From assembly GCF_900114995.1 (NCBI RefSeq), contig NZ_FOUX01000002.1:1-64000 (forward strand): a stretch of DNA of 64,000 bases, read 5' to 3'. Below the pieces are notes generated by a model, which was not told the origin of the DNA, made no database searches, and saw only the letters and a list, made by a program, of their open reading frames with translations. Both the position numbers and the translations under genes were made by a program. The stretch is from Chitinophaga sp. YR627 (GTDB lineage: Bacteria; Bacteroidota; Bacteroidia; Chitinophagales; Chitinophagaceae). Shown in pieces: positions 48,744 through 59,127 of this stretch (positions are counted from its first letter, which is position 1; every line of letters starts with the position of its first letter).

Positions 48744-51044
48744 CTAATTTCTTGGATCCTGTTTGCTTACCAGCTGGTATTCCTTTGGTGGTTCCTGCTG
48801 CAGCAGATTGCGGACAAAATAATCCCATCTGCGACGCATCATATAAGGCCCGTCTCCTGCGAAACCATGTCTGGCATGCGGAAATACGATCAGGTCATAG
48901 TCCTTATTAGCTTTTGTCAGTGCATCTATCACTAACAAAGTATTATAGGGAGGCACATTATCGTCCATCATACCATGTGCTAGCAGTAATTTCCCTTTCA
49001 GGTTACCCGCATAGAGTGCATTGGCCTGTTTAGCATAATCTGATTCAGCTGTTAATCCGTTATAACGCTCACCCCAATCATCTTCATAGCTACGATTTTC
49101 GTGGTTGCCGGATTCTGAAATCCCTACTTTGAAGAAATCAGGATAACGGAACAATGCGGCAGCAGTAGCGAAACCACCTCCCGAATGACCCCAGATCCCC
49201 ACACGGCTGGTGTCGATATAGGCGTAACGGGATGCCAGTTGACGAATACCGGTAATCTGATCAGGCAGGGTATTCTCTGACATGTTACCATAGTTCATGT
49301 CATGGTAGCTTTTGCTACGCAGTGGATTACTGGTTCCTTCCAGCACCATTACAATGAAGCCCAATTCTGCAAGCGCCTGGTGATCGAGACGGGCGGGCAG
49401 GAATGACCAGTCACGTACACCACCTCCCTGCGGACCAGGATAGATATAATCAATAACAGGATATTTCTTTTTGCTATCGAAATTAGTAGGTCTGAACAGC
49501 ACACCATATATATCCGTCTTACCATCGTGGGCCTTTACGGAGAAAGCTTCAGGCGCTTTCCAGCCGGTAGCTGTCAGGCGTGTGATATCGGTCTTTTCCA
49601 GGCTTACCAGTAATTTACCTTTCAGGTTGCGTAAAACGGTGGTTGGCGGAACATCTGGCTGAGAATAGCTATCAACGAAATACTGTTCATCCAAAGAGAA
49701 GCTCAGTTTGTGGTTACCTGTTTCAGGTGTCAGATCTGTGAAGCCACTACCGTCGAAATTCACTTTACAGAAATGGCTGAAATAAGGATTACGCGCATCC
49801 AGTCCGCAGGCGTTGAAGTAGATCATCCTGTTCTTTTCATCAACCCGCTGTACGCTGGTAACCAACCATTGTCCTTTGGTGATCTGGTTCTTTACACGTC
49901 CGGTCGTTGCGTCGTAGAGGTACAGGTGTCCCCAGTCATCACGTTCGCTATACCAGATGATTTCATTTGTTTTCTTCAGATAATGCCAGTTGATGGCATC
50001 CTGTCCGGATTCAAACTGGGTAGCTACGTTTTCCTCCATTACTTCACGCACAGCACCGGTAGTTGCGTTAGCAATACGCAGTTTTTCCTGTTTGTGATTG
50101 CGGGAGGTGGATACGAATGCCAGTTCGGTGTTATCATCACTCCAGTCAACATCGTCAAAAGTGCCGCTGGAAGAAATATCATCGCTGAGGGTACCACGGT
50201 GTGGATCAGCCGGTACCTGTATCGGAATTACTTTCGCCTGATCAACATCAATGATCACCCGGTGGATCATAGCGATCACCGGATCGCCTGCCAATGGGTA
50301 TTTCCAGGCCTTCAGCACCGGTTTACCAATATTGGTCGTAACAAGGTACATATCGCTTACCTCGCGTTGGTCCTGTTTGAAGGTGGCAATTTTGCGGGAG
50401 TCGTGTGACCAGCGTAATACGGGTTTATCGCTGCTGTGCCAACCGGCATTGTCAGTGGCGTAACCAAAATCCTTTATGCCATCTGTGGTCAGTGCACGTT
50501 CAGCTCCACCGGAGACTTCGCGCACCCATAAGTTATTGTCTTTTATAAAGGCGGCCAGACGGCCGTCGGGAGAAGCAACTTCATTGGGGCCATAGGCAGC
50601 ACCTGTTTCAGGTGTCTGCGCGGCTTTCTGGCATTGGTAAGACGGTAAGTCACAAGTCCAGGTTTCACCTGCTATATTGAACGCAATGCTTTTGTTACCG
50701 TTTGTAAAACGGAACGTACGGAAGGGCAAAGCGTAGGCCTGATATGTTCTGCCCGTTGCCCGGGATACAGCTGCTGCCAGTTTTTCCTGATCAAACGCAG
50801 CGGTGCGGGTTCCTTTAGCCGGATTTACCAGGATAAACTCGGCGCCACGGGCCGTCAGTGTGCGATACCAGCACCTGCCATCTTCCAGCCATTCCGGCGC
50901 GACCGGAAGGTTGTCTATCAGCTGGGAGGTATTATAAATAAGCCGGCTTTCAGCGAAGCGGTAGTTATCAACAGTCAGCGGTTGCTGTGCATACAGCTGA
51001 CTGGCGGCAAGAACACAGGAAACGGTTAAAAGTAGTTTGTTCAT
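48744..51044 (-). CDS. DPP-IV-type serine peptidase (family S9B)
   Basis: 766 aa from ATG 51044, which gives a signal peptide (MNKLLLTVSCVLAASQLYAQ). An N-terminal beta-propeller (about 40-480) and a C-terminal alpha/beta hydrolase. Nucleophile Ser in GIWGHSGGGFATA, Asp in GMMDDNVPPYN, His in PHARHGFAG. It cleaves Xaa-Pro dipeptides from periplasmic peptides. Stand-alone unit; a near-consensus -7 element TACCTTTA lies at 51089-51082. Confidence 0.93.
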   Translation of the reverse strand: MNKLLLTVSCVLAASQLYAQQPLTVDNYRFAESRLIYNTSQLIDNLPVAPEWLEDGRCWYRTLTARGAEFILVNPAKGTRTAAFDQEKLAAAVSRATGRTYQAYALPFRTFRFTNGNKSIAFNIAGETWTCDLPSYQCQKAAQTPETGAAYGPNEVASPDGRLAAFIKDNNLWVREVSGGAERALTTDGIKDFGYATDNAGWHSSDKPVLRWSHDSRKIATFKQDQREVSDMYLVTTNIGKPVLKAWKYPLAGDPVIAMIHRVIIDVDQAKVIPIQVPADPHRGTLSDDISSSGTFDDVDWSDDNTELAFVSTSRNHKQEKLRIANATTGAVREVMEENVATQFESGQDAINWHYLKKTNEIIWYSERDDWGHLYLYDATTGRVKNQITKGQWLVTSVQRVDEKNRMIYFNACGLDARNPYFSHFCKVNFDGSGFTDLTPETGNHKLSFSLDEQYFVDSYSQPDVPPTTVLRNLKGKLLVSLEKTDITRLTATGWKAPEAFSVKAHDGKTDIYGVLFRPTNFDSKKKYPVIDYIYPGPQGGGVRDWSFLPARLDHQALAELGFIVMVLEGTSNPLRSKSYHDMNYGNMSENTLPDQITGIRQLASRYAYIDTSRVGIWGHSGGGFATAAALFRYPDFFKVGISESGNHENRSYEDDWGERYNGLTAESDYAKQANALYAGNLKGKLLLAHGMMDDNVPPYNTLLVIDALTKANKDYDLIVFPHARHGFAGDGPYMMRRRWDYFVRNLLQQEPPKEYQLVSKQDPRN

Positions 51045-51131
51045 ATTCAATTCCAGATGCATGGGCTTGTTAGTTCGGGCTTAAAGGTAAGATTGTGAAG
51101 GTAAATTACCAGATATAAGTCCGCCACCCGC

Positions 51132-53171
51132 TTACCTGTTTGTCATATTTCTCTTATATACGAGTAAACGTAAGGCATTAAAGACCACCAGCAGGGTTGA
51201 TCCTTCATGTGCGATGATAGCCGGACCAATATTGGCTACGCCGGAGATGGTGAGGGGTATGAGGATGGCTACTACTCCCAGACTGACTACCAGGTTCTGC
51301 CGGATCACGGCTTTGCTCTTCCTGCTCAGGCCTATCGCAAAAGGCAGGTTATCGATCTTATCGGCCATCAGCGCAATATCGGCCGTTTCCAGGGCCACGT
51401 CACTACCAGCAGCGCCCATGGCAATTCCGACAGTGCTTTTAGCCATTGCAGGGGCATCATTCACGCCGTCACCTACCATCGCCAGTTTATTCTCCTGTTT
51501 ACGTAATTCATCGATGGCGGCGACCTTTTCTTCCGGCAACAGACTGCCCCTTGCTTCCGTGATGCCTATCTTTTTAGCCACTGCGTCGGCTACGAGTTGA
51601 TTATCGCCCGTTAGCATAACCATCTTTTTGATGCCTAGTGCTTTCAATTCTTTTAGTACGGATGCGGCTTCCGGTCTTGGCAAATCCATTACGCCTAAGA
51701 TACCCAGATAGGTGTCTCCTTTGCGGACCAGCATCGCGGTGTTCCCCTCCTGCTGTAAATTGGCTATTTTCTGCATAACATCGGCCGGTACATCCGGTCC
51801 TCCGATGGCTTTAAACAGTTCATCGTTGCCTATCCAGATCATCTCTCCTTTCACGTTAGCCTCTACGCCTTTCCCCATGACAGCTTTCACATTATCTGCA
51901 TCTTCGATGGTGGTGTTGCCCAACCTCTCCAGACCTCCGTTTACGATGGCCGATGCCAGGGGATGATCGCTTTGCTTTTCTACGGCGATCGCTACGCTCA
52001 GGAGTTCTTCTTCGCTGGTTCCGTTCAGGGCAACGACGGTATTCAGCTTTGGTTTTCCTTCTGTCAGCGTGCCTGTTTTATCAAATGCCAGTGCCGTCAG
52101 CACCCCCAGGTCTTCCAGGGGACGTCCACCTTTGATCAATACTCCCTGTCTGGCAGCTCTTGCCACACCACTTAATACAGCGCTGGGTGTTGAAATAGCC
52201 AACGCACAGGGACTGGCTGCCACGAGTACAGCCATGGCGCGATAAAAGCTTTTGCTGAATGGCTCATCGATAACGACAAAAGCGAACAACAGTAAGGTAA
52301 CTAATACCAATACGGCCGGTACATAAAACCGTTCTATCCTTTTGGTGAATTGTTGTGTAGGGGATTGTTGCTGCTCCGCTTCTTTTACCATCTGCACGAC
52401 ACGGGCCAGCGTGGAATCCTTTGCTTCTTTTAAGGTCTTAATCTCAATAGCGGCGGCGCCATTGATTGTTCCTGCAAATACTTTATGCTGTGCAGGGATC
52501 TTCTTTTCATCCGGATAATCCGTGTTAGGATCAGGGACCGGCATCTTTTCAACAGGAATACTTTCTCCGGTGATAGGCGCCTGGTTGACGGCACTGTTAC
52601 CGGATACTACGATACCGTCTGCCGGTATTTTACTGTTAGGTTTTACCAGTACAATGTCCCCTTTCTTTAATTCTTCTACAGGAATCTCTATCTGGTCTCC
52701 ATTACGACGTATCACAGCCGTTTTCGGGGCCAGGCCGGCCAGGGCTTCAATGGACTTCCGCGCTTTCTCCATGGCCATGTGTTCAAGCGAATGCCCCAGA
52801 CTAAACAGGAATAACAGTAATGCGCCTTCTGCCCATTCGCCCAGAAGAGCGGCACCTGCGGCCGCCACCAGCATCAGGAAATCAATCTCAAACTGCCCTT
52901 TGCTGATGCTTTCCACGGCCTCCTTTATTGTAAAAAATGCACCAAAAAAGTAGGATATCACAAAGAGGGCAATCCCTATCCAGGACGGCTGGAGGTGAAA
53001 CAGCTTTTCATCAAGAAACCCTGCGAGGAGGAACACACCACATAGTAATGAGAAGATCAGTTCTGTGCTTTCTCCGAAGAGACCTCCATGTTTATGTTCA
53101 TGGCCATGCTTGTGCTCATGCGCATGTTCTTCGTGTGATCCTTTATGATTCGAATGCTGACTATTACTCAT
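51132..53171 (-). CDS. P1B-4-type heavy-metal transporting ATPase with His-rich N-terminus
   Basis: 679 aa. Instead of HMA domains the N-terminus is His-rich (HSNHKGSHEEHAHEHKHGHE, about residues 4-25). TM6 motif SPCALA rather than CPC (around 320) and TM8 motif HEGST place it in the P1B-4 group (CoaT/CtpD/PfeT type), which exports Co2+ or Fe2+; DKTGT gives the phosphorylated Asp near 364, and GDGVNDAP the hinge. It follows the adaptor gene by 75 nt with a hairpin between, so it is likely part of the same operon as the RND pump. Confidence 0.9.
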   Translation of the reverse strand: MSNSQHSNHKGSHEEHAHEHKHGHEHKHGGLFGESTELIFSLLCGVFLLAGFLDEKLFHLQPSWIGIALFVISYFFGAFFTIKEAVESISKGQFEIDFLMLVAAAGAALLGEWAEGALLLFLFSLGHSLEHMAMEKARKSIEALAGLAPKTAVIRRNGDQIEIPVEELKKGDIVLVKPNSKIPADGIVVSGNSAVNQAPITGESIPVEKMPVPDPNTDYPDEKKIPAQHKVFAGTINGAAAIEIKTLKEAKDSTLARVVQMVKEAEQQQSPTQQFTKRIERFYVPAVLVLVTLLLFAFVVIDEPFSKSFYRAMAVLVAASPCALAISTPSAVLSGVARAARQGVLIKGGRPLEDLGVLTALAFDKTGTLTEGKPKLNTVVALNGTSEEELLSVAIAVEKQSDHPLASAIVNGGLERLGNTTIEDADNVKAVMGKGVEANVKGEMIWIGNDELFKAIGGPDVPADVMQKIANLQQEGNTAMLVRKGDTYLGILGVMDLPRPEAASVLKELKALGIKKMVMLTGDNQLVADAVAKKIGITEARGSLLPEEKVAAIDELRKQENKLAMVGDGVNDAPAMAKSTVGIAMGAAGSDVALETADIALMADKIDNLPFAIGLSRKSKAVIRQNLVVSLGVVAILIPLTISGVANIGPAIIAHEGSTLLVVFNALRLLVYKRNMTNR

Positions 53172-53235
53172 GATATTGTAAGGTTAATAACAGGTATAAC
53201 AGACGATTTTGTGAGTCATATCTATTTATGGGAAA

Positions 53236-53261
53236 GAAGAAGGACATTAATGTCCTTCTTC
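53236..53261 (-). terminator. palindromic hairpin between CzcB and the P1B-4 ATPase
   Basis: 26-bp perfect palindrome with 12-bp arms (53236-53247 and 53250-53261) and a TA centre; the adaptor's TAA stop lies inside it. The minus strand continues CTTCTTTCCC, only weakly T-rich. It could act as a leaky terminator or as an RNA-processing and stability element. Confidence 0.6.
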
Positions 53262-54509
53262 CTCACTGTTCTTTAATTTGGACAACAGGTCATATGCGCC
53301 ATTAATAACGATCTTACCATTAACATTTCTGTTTTGCGGTAGTTCTACCTGTACAAAACCTCCATCTGCATTACCAACAGCGATTTCGATCATTTCAAAA
53401 TAGTGCATTTTTTCTGTACCTGCTAAAGGTGTGCCCATATCTCCACTGGCAGATGCTTTTTCTTTTGATGCGTGTTCACCGGCGGGCGCCACTGTTTCAA
53501 AAAATATGTATTTCTTTCCACTAAAATCTACAATTGCACTCTCTGGTAAAGCAAGCGCCTGTGTCTCTCCGGTTTCTATCAGGGCTTTCAGATAAGTTCC
53601 CGGCAGGAATGCTTTACTACCCCCATCAGCTATCGCATGGACAGTTACTGTTTTATCAGGTCTGATTTCCCTTCCTACCAGCTGCACAGTAGCTATCTGT
53701 TCTGCCGTTTCACCTGCCAGTGTAAAGCGTACACGCTGACCAGGTTTCACCATGACTGCATCCTTCTCAAATACGTTCAGTTCCACGTGCAGATCTGCTC
53801 CATCTACTATCTCAAACATCACATCATTGGGATTAACAAATTTCCCGCCATTAACGTTCACTTTTGTCACATATCCGCTTGCGGGAGAATAGACATTCAC
53901 ACGACTGCGTATGTTAGCAGGCGTTAGCGAAGATGCATCTATATTAATCAGCTGCAGGCGCTGACGGAGTGCACTTTCTTTTGCCTGGGCCACCTGGTAT
54001 TGTGCCTTTGCCTGCTGTAACACCTTCTTAGAGTTTACATTCTCATTAGCGAGTGTCTGCTGGCGTTCATATTCTGCATCGGTCAGTTCCAGCTGGCTTT
54101 TACTTTCCAGATAGTCCTGCTGTAACTGTACATAATCCTGATTTTCCAGTACGGCAATAACCTCTCCTTTTTTTACCGTACTTCCCTGTAACAACGGTGT
54201 TGATTTGATGATCCCACCCATTTGCGTAGTGACGCTGGCCAGGTTTTGCGGAGGCACATCAATATAGCCGTTCACTTTCAGCAGGCCGCTGATCGCTTTC
54301 ATTTCTGCAGCGCCCAGTTTCACACCGACTGCCTGGTATTGTGCCGGCGTCACCTCTACTATATTCTCATTTTCCGTATGCCCTTCTTCCGCTGTTGCAT
54401 TTGTCTCTGCTGCCTTCTTTCCTCCGCAGGCGCTAAGAGTAGCTATCATCACACTTGCTATTGCTATTACGAGGATGGGTTTTATTTTATTGTTCATACT
54501 TATGCTCAT
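53247..54509 (-). CDS. CzcB-type periplasmic adaptor lipoprotein
   Basis: 420 aa. Lipobox LSAC with Cys at about residue 28; His/Glu-rich mature N-terminus (EEGHTENENIVEV). The barrel-sandwich halves flank a hairpin (about 120-190) and carry YSPASGYVTKVNVNGGKFVNP. An inserted loop (GEHASKEKASASGDMGT) lies late in the protein. The start directly follows the stop of the CzcA-TolC gene with no gap (ATG 54509 after TAA 54512-54510); an internal ATG at 54497 is an alternative. Confidence 0.92.
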   Translation of the reverse strand: MSISMNNKIKPILVIAIASVMIATLSACGGKKAAETNATAEEGHTENENIVEVTPAQYQAVGVKLGAAEMKAISGLLKVNGYIDVPPQNLASVTTQMGGIIKSTPLLQGSTVKKGEVIAVLENQDYVQLQQDYLESKSQLELTDAEYERQQTLANENVNSKKVLQQAKAQYQVAQAKESALRQRLQLINIDASSLTPANIRSRVNVYSPASGYVTKVNVNGGKFVNPNDVMFEIVDGADLHVELNVFEKDAVMVKPGQRVRFTLAGETAEQIATVQLVGREIRPDKTVTVHAIADGGSKAFLPGTYLKALIETGETQALALPESAIVDFSGKKYIFFETVAPAGEHASKEKASASGDMGTPLAGTEKMHYFEMIEIAVGNADGGFVQVELPQNRNVNGKIVINGAYDLLSKLKNSEEEGH

Positions 54510-57500
54510 TTATAGACCAGCCAGGTATTTGATCCGGTAAATTGATTGATTGTATTGATTGACTGTTTGCAGATAATTAAAACGCAGGTCTGATGCCGTT
54601 CTGAGTGCCTGCAGATATTCGACATATCCCACTTCTCCATTCTGAAAAGACAACTGCGCCTGTTTCAGGATGAGTGCTGCGTTAGGCAATGCACTTTTCT
54701 CGTAATATTCAATACTGCGCGCATTCTTTAGCATTTCCTGGTATGCCTGTTTGTATTCGCCCTGCAGATTATTCTGCAATAAGGTCAGCTGGCTTTCTGC
54801 TACCTGTTTTTCGATCTTCGCAGCTTTTACACGGGCAGCGAAGGGTTTGAAGAATATCGGGATGGCAATACCGGCCTGTAGTCCCTGGAAACGCTTTCCG
54901 CCACCGAAATACACATCCTGTCCGCTGACATTCTGCATACCTATAATAGACTGATTAAAATAACCCAGTGTAAAATCAGGCGCTGACAAAGCACGTTCAA
55001 GCTGTACGGCCCTACCGGCGATTTCAATCTGTTGCTTTTGCTGCGCCAGTAAGGGGCTTTGTTGTGTATTACTGTCGGGCGGCGTCAATAAATAGCCGTC
55101 AGGTTTATACTCCTGTTCAGCGAGCAGGATATCATCCGGCGTATTCAGGAGGCGTTGTAATTCTGCTTTGTAGGCACGAATATCCGCCTCGTTCTTTTCC
55201 ATCTGATTGTGGATCTCATTGCGCTGGGTTTCGGCCGTAGCGGACTCCAGGAGTCTTGTTTCACCCGTCTGATAACGGAGGTTGGCTGCTTTCTGGAATC
55301 TTCCGTATATAGAATCCTGTTGTTTATATAGTGCTTCCAGTGCGTAGTAGTAAGATAATTGTCCATAGGCACTTCTTACTTCGTAGGTCAGTCCATTCTG
55401 ATTTACTGCCAGTCCGGTCTTCGCCCCTTCGATACGCGCGTCCGCCAGTTTACTACGGCTCTTTAATACGCCCGGATAAGGAATAGACTGGGATATCGTG
55501 ATGTTATTATCCCGGTTGTTGCTATTGAACTGTCCATACTGGAAATCCAGGTTTGTTTTCCCGATATCTCCTGCTGTTCCTTTCAATGCCTGCTGCCGAT
55601 CGATTTCCAGATTAGCAGAGCGGATAGCAGGATTATTTTTGATAGCGGTTTGGATAGCGGCTTCCATTGTCAGACCATTATGCTGATCCTGGGCTTTGGT
55701 TGCCGACGGGAATGTAAGTAACGATCCCAGTAAGAGTATTGTGGCCACTGCCGGCAGCTTTGTCATTTTAGGTTTCCAGCCTTCGAAGTAGGTATATAAC
55801 ACCGGTAATACGACGAGCGTGAGGATAGTAGAAGTGATTAGTCCACCGATCACCACTGTGGCCAATGGCTTCTGTACTTCTGCGCCAGCCGCCGTTGAAA
55901 TAGCCATCGGCAAAAAGCCAAGGGAGGCCACTGTTGCTGTCATTAATACCGGTCGCAGACGTACCTCTGTTCCTTTAAGCACTATTTCGTCGAGCTCATA
56001 GCGTTCATCTTCTTTTCGCAGGCGGTTAAACTCTGTAATGAGCACGATACCATTTAATACTGCCACGCCAAAGAGAGCAATGAAGCCAACACCTGCGGAT
56101 ATACTGAAGGGCATCCCCCTCAGCAGTAAGGCGAAGATCCCTCCGATAGCCGCCATCGGAATTGCTGTGAATATGAGGAGCGATTGTTTTACAGAGCCGA
56201 AAGTAAAGTAGAGCAGCAGCAGAATCAGGCCCAGCGCAACCGGTACTGCGAGAGAGAGTCTGGCGCTGGCAGCTTTCAGGTTTTCGAATTGCCCACCGTA
56301 GGTAATGTAATAACCAGTTGGCAGTTTGATCTGCTGATTGATCTTTCCTTCGATCTCATTTACTACGCTTTGTATGTCTCTGCCACGTACGTTGAGTCCG
56401 ACGATGATCCTTCGCTTTGTATCCTCCCGCTGGATCTGGTTAGGGCCCAGTTTAAATGATACCTCTGCGAGTTGTTCCAGTGGTATCTGAATACCGGTAG
56501 AAGAAGTGATGTATATATTTTTCACGTCATCAATACCCTGGCGGTTTTGTTGTGATAGTCTGACTACCATGTCATACCGTTGTTCACCTTCATAGACAAG
56601 GCCAGCGGATTGTCCGGCGAAAGCGGCATTGACTGCTTCATTGACGCTTTCCACACTCAGACCATATTGTGCGATACGATCCCGGTTGATGTTCACTACG
56701 ATCTGTGGCAAGCCTTCTGCCTGTTCCAGATAAAGATCTTTTGCACCATCCACTCTGGAAACGATTGTACCAATCTTCTTTGACAGTTGTGTAAGGACGT
56801 CCAGGTCGTCACCGAAGATCTTTATACCGATATCCTGTCTTACACCGGATATCAGTTCATTGGAACGCAACTGTATGGGCTGGGAGAAACCAAAGTTTAC
56901 ACCCGGCACCTGTTTCAGCGCTTCACTCATCTTTTCTGTCAGTTCGTCCCTGTTGCCGGCGGATGTCCATTCCTTTTTATCTTTCAGGATGATGGTCAGG
57001 TCACAGGCTTCCATAGGCATAGGATCAGTAGGTATTTCGGCAGCGCCGATCTTTCCGACCACTTCCTTTACTTCCGGGAATTGTTTGACCAGGATGGCAG
57101 AGGCCTGATTTACCTTGTCGATTGTCTGGGACAGGGAGCTACCCGTTAACAGACGCGTTTCCACGGCGAAATCCCCTTCTTCCAGACTGGGTATAAATTC
57201 ACCCCCCATGCGGGAGAAGACGAATATACTTATCACGAGTAAGGTGGCGGCTGTAATGGTAACGAGCAGGCGTTTTCTGAGCGCACCTTTTATGATCGGG
57301 ATATAACGTCTGTGCAGGAAATCCATCATACGGTCGGAGAAAGTCCGCTTATGGGTTGTATTCTTACTCAATATCAGTGCTGAGATCATCGGCACATAGG
57401 TCATAGACAGTATAAAGGCACCTAAGATGGCAAAAGAGACCGTTTCAGCCATGGGGCGGAACATCTTACCTTCGATACCGACCAGGGCCAGAATAGGCAG

Positions 57501-58892
57501 GTAAACGATCAGGATGATGATCTCTCCGAACGCAGCGGCAGAACGGATCTTTACGGCAGATTCCAATACCTCTTCATCCATTTCGTCCTGGGTCAGTCTA
57601 CCCCGGTTTTTCAGGCCGAGATGATGCATGGTTGCCTCCACGATGATCACAGCGCCATCGACGATCAGGCCGAAGTCTATTGCACCGAGGCTCATGAGGT
57701 TACCAGATACGCCGAAGACATTCATCATACCGATGGCGAATAGCATGGCCAGTGGGATTACAGAGGCTACGACCAATCCGGCGCGCAGGTTACCCAGGAA
57801 TATTACCAGTACAAAGATGACGATCAGGGCGCCTTCAATCAGGTTTTTCGCTACAGTACCGATTGCCCGGTCCACCAGGGCGCTACGATCGAGGAAAGGT
57901 TCTATAACAACACCTTCCGGCAGGGTTTTACTGATACGTTCAATACGGGACTTTACCTCCCCCACCACCTTCTTGGCGTTTGCACCTTTCAGCATCATCA
58001 CGATCCCGCCTACTGCCTCTCCGCTGCTATTTGCGGAGGTGCGGGTCAGCGCTCCATAACGGATAGAGTTACCGATCTGCACTGTGGCAACGTCCCTGAT
58101 CAGGACGGGAACACCGGCCTCCCTGTTCTGAACAACAATCTTATTAATATCGTCCAGGTTTTCCACCAGGCCTTCCGTACGGATGAAATAGGCATTCGGC
58201 TTTTTATCAATATAAGCGCCGCCAGCATTCCGGTTGTTGAGTTGCAACGCGTTGAAAATCTCTGTAATACTGAGATTATAGCTACGCAGTTTATCCGGAT
58301 CGAGTGCTATTTCATACTGTTTCAGTAATCCACCGAAACTATTCACTTCTGCGACACCGGGTGTTCCCAGTAACTGCCGGCGTACTATCCAATCCTGAAT
58401 GCTGCGTAGTTCGCGGGCATTATATTTCTCTTCAAAACCGGGTTTTGCATGAATCACATACTGGTATATCTCTCCCAATCCGGTTGATATAGGTGAAATC
58501 TCCGGATTGCCCAGGCCGGCGGGTATATTATTCTTTGCCTCGGCCAGTTTTTCATTGACCTGCTGGCGTGCCCAGTAAATATCCACATCATCGTTGAAGA
58601 CGATGGTCACTACAGACAGACCGAATCTTGAGATAGAACGGACCTGTTCCAGTTCAGGGATGGTGGACATGACCTGTTCTACAGGGAAAGATATCAGGCG
58701 TTCTACCTCCTGCGCAGCAAGAGATGGAGACAGGGTGATCACCTGTACCTGGTTATTGGTGATATCGGGTACGGCATCAATGGGTAGTTTCTTCAGAGAG
58801 TAGATCCCCCAAATGATCAGGCCCAAAGTCATGAGGGCGATGATCAACTTATTCTTTATGGAAAATTGAATGATTCTATTGAGCATTTCCAA
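54510..58892 (-). CDS. CzcA-type heavy-metal RND transporter fused to a TolC-like channel
   Basis: 1460 aa, the second CzcA-TolC fusion of the window. RND part to about residue 1035 with KKLPIDAVPDITNNQVQV, TM4 motif DFGLIVDGAVIIVEA and periplasmic EEGDFAVETRLLTGSSLS. About residues 1045-1067 form an internal signal-like helix ending TKAQ. The TolC part (about 1070-1460) has the usual two coiled-coil halves. It is first-gene neighbour of a DUF6660-like protein and followed by the adaptor and a P1B-4 ATPase, pointing to Co2+, Zn2+ or similar cations. Confidence 0.92.
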   Translation of the reverse strand: MEMLNRIIQFSIKNKLIIALMTLGLIIWGIYSLKKLPIDAVPDITNNQVQVITLSPSLAAQEVERLISFPVEQVMSTIPELEQVRSISRFGLSVVTIVFNDDVDIYWARQQVNEKLAEAKNNIPAGLGNPEISPISTGLGEIYQYVIHAKPGFEEKYNARELRSIQDWIVRRQLLGTPGVAEVNSFGGLLKQYEIALDPDKLRSYNLSITEIFNALQLNNRNAGGAYIDKKPNAYFIRTEGLVENLDDINKIVVQNREAGVPVLIRDVATVQIGNSIRYGALTRTSANSSGEAVGGIVMMLKGANAKKVVGEVKSRIERISKTLPEGVVIEPFLDRSALVDRAIGTVAKNLIEGALIVIFVLVIFLGNLRAGLVVASVIPLAMLFAIGMMNVFGVSGNLMSLGAIDFGLIVDGAVIIVEATMHHLGLKNRGRLTQDEMDEEVLESAVKIRSAAAFGEIIILIVYLPILALVGIEGKMFRPMAETVSFAILGAFILSMTYVPMISALILSKNTTHKRTFSDRMMDFLHRRYIPIIKGALRKRLLVTITAATLLVISIFVFSRMGGEFIPSLEEGDFAVETRLLTGSSLSQTIDKVNQASAILVKQFPEVKEVVGKIGAAEIPTDPMPMEACDLTIILKDKKEWTSAGNRDELTEKMSEALKQVPGVNFGFSQPIQLRSNELISGVRQDIGIKIFGDDLDVLTQLSKKIGTIVSRVDGAKDLYLEQAEGLPQIVVNINRDRIAQYGLSVESVNEAVNAAFAGQSAGLVYEGEQRYDMVVRLSQQNRQGIDDVKNIYITSSTGIQIPLEQLAEVSFKLGPNQIQREDTKRRIIVGLNVRGRDIQSVVNEIEGKINQQIKLPTGYYITYGGQFENLKAASARLSLAVPVALGLILLLLYFTFGSVKQSLLIFTAIPMAAIGGIFALLLRGMPFSISAGVGFIALFGVAVLNGIVLITEFNRLRKEDERYELDEIVLKGTEVRLRPVLMTATVASLGFLPMAISTAAGAEVQKPLATVVIGGLITSTILTLVVLPVLYTYFEGWKPKMTKLPAVATILLLGSLLTFPSATKAQDQHNGLTMEAAIQTAIKNNPAIRSANLEIDRQQALKGTAGDIGKTNLDFQYGQFNSNNRDNNITISQSIPYPGVLKSRSKLADARIEGAKTGLAVNQNGLTYEVRSAYGQLSYYYALEALYKQQDSIYGRFQKAANLRYQTGETRLLESATAETQRNEIHNQMEKNEADIRAYKAELQRLLNTPDDILLAEQEYKPDGYLLTPPDSNTQQSPLLAQQKQQIEIAGRAVQLERALSAPDFTLGYFNQSIIGMQNVSGQDVYFGGGKRFQGLQAGIAIPIFFKPFAARVKAAKIEKQVAESQLTLLQNNLQGEYKQAYQEMLKNARSIEYYEKSALPNAALILKQAQLSFQNGEVGYVEYLQALRTASDLRFNYLQTVNQYNQSIYRIKYLAGL

Positions 58893-59127
58893 CTATTTTA
58901 TTCGCGGTTATAACCTTTCGGGTCATAATACCGCAACAGATCACATTATGCTACGGCGGCGTCCATAACAGACGTTACAGCATAAGGCTATTCATCTGGC
59001 AGATAACAGGCAGGTGTAACAGTCCCATTCTTTTGAACTGGCTGACATGCTTGTTTCAGATGAATAATGAATTACCTATACGGGATGGTCCCGTGCAGGT
59101 TGAAGTGATGAGTAACTGATAGATGGA

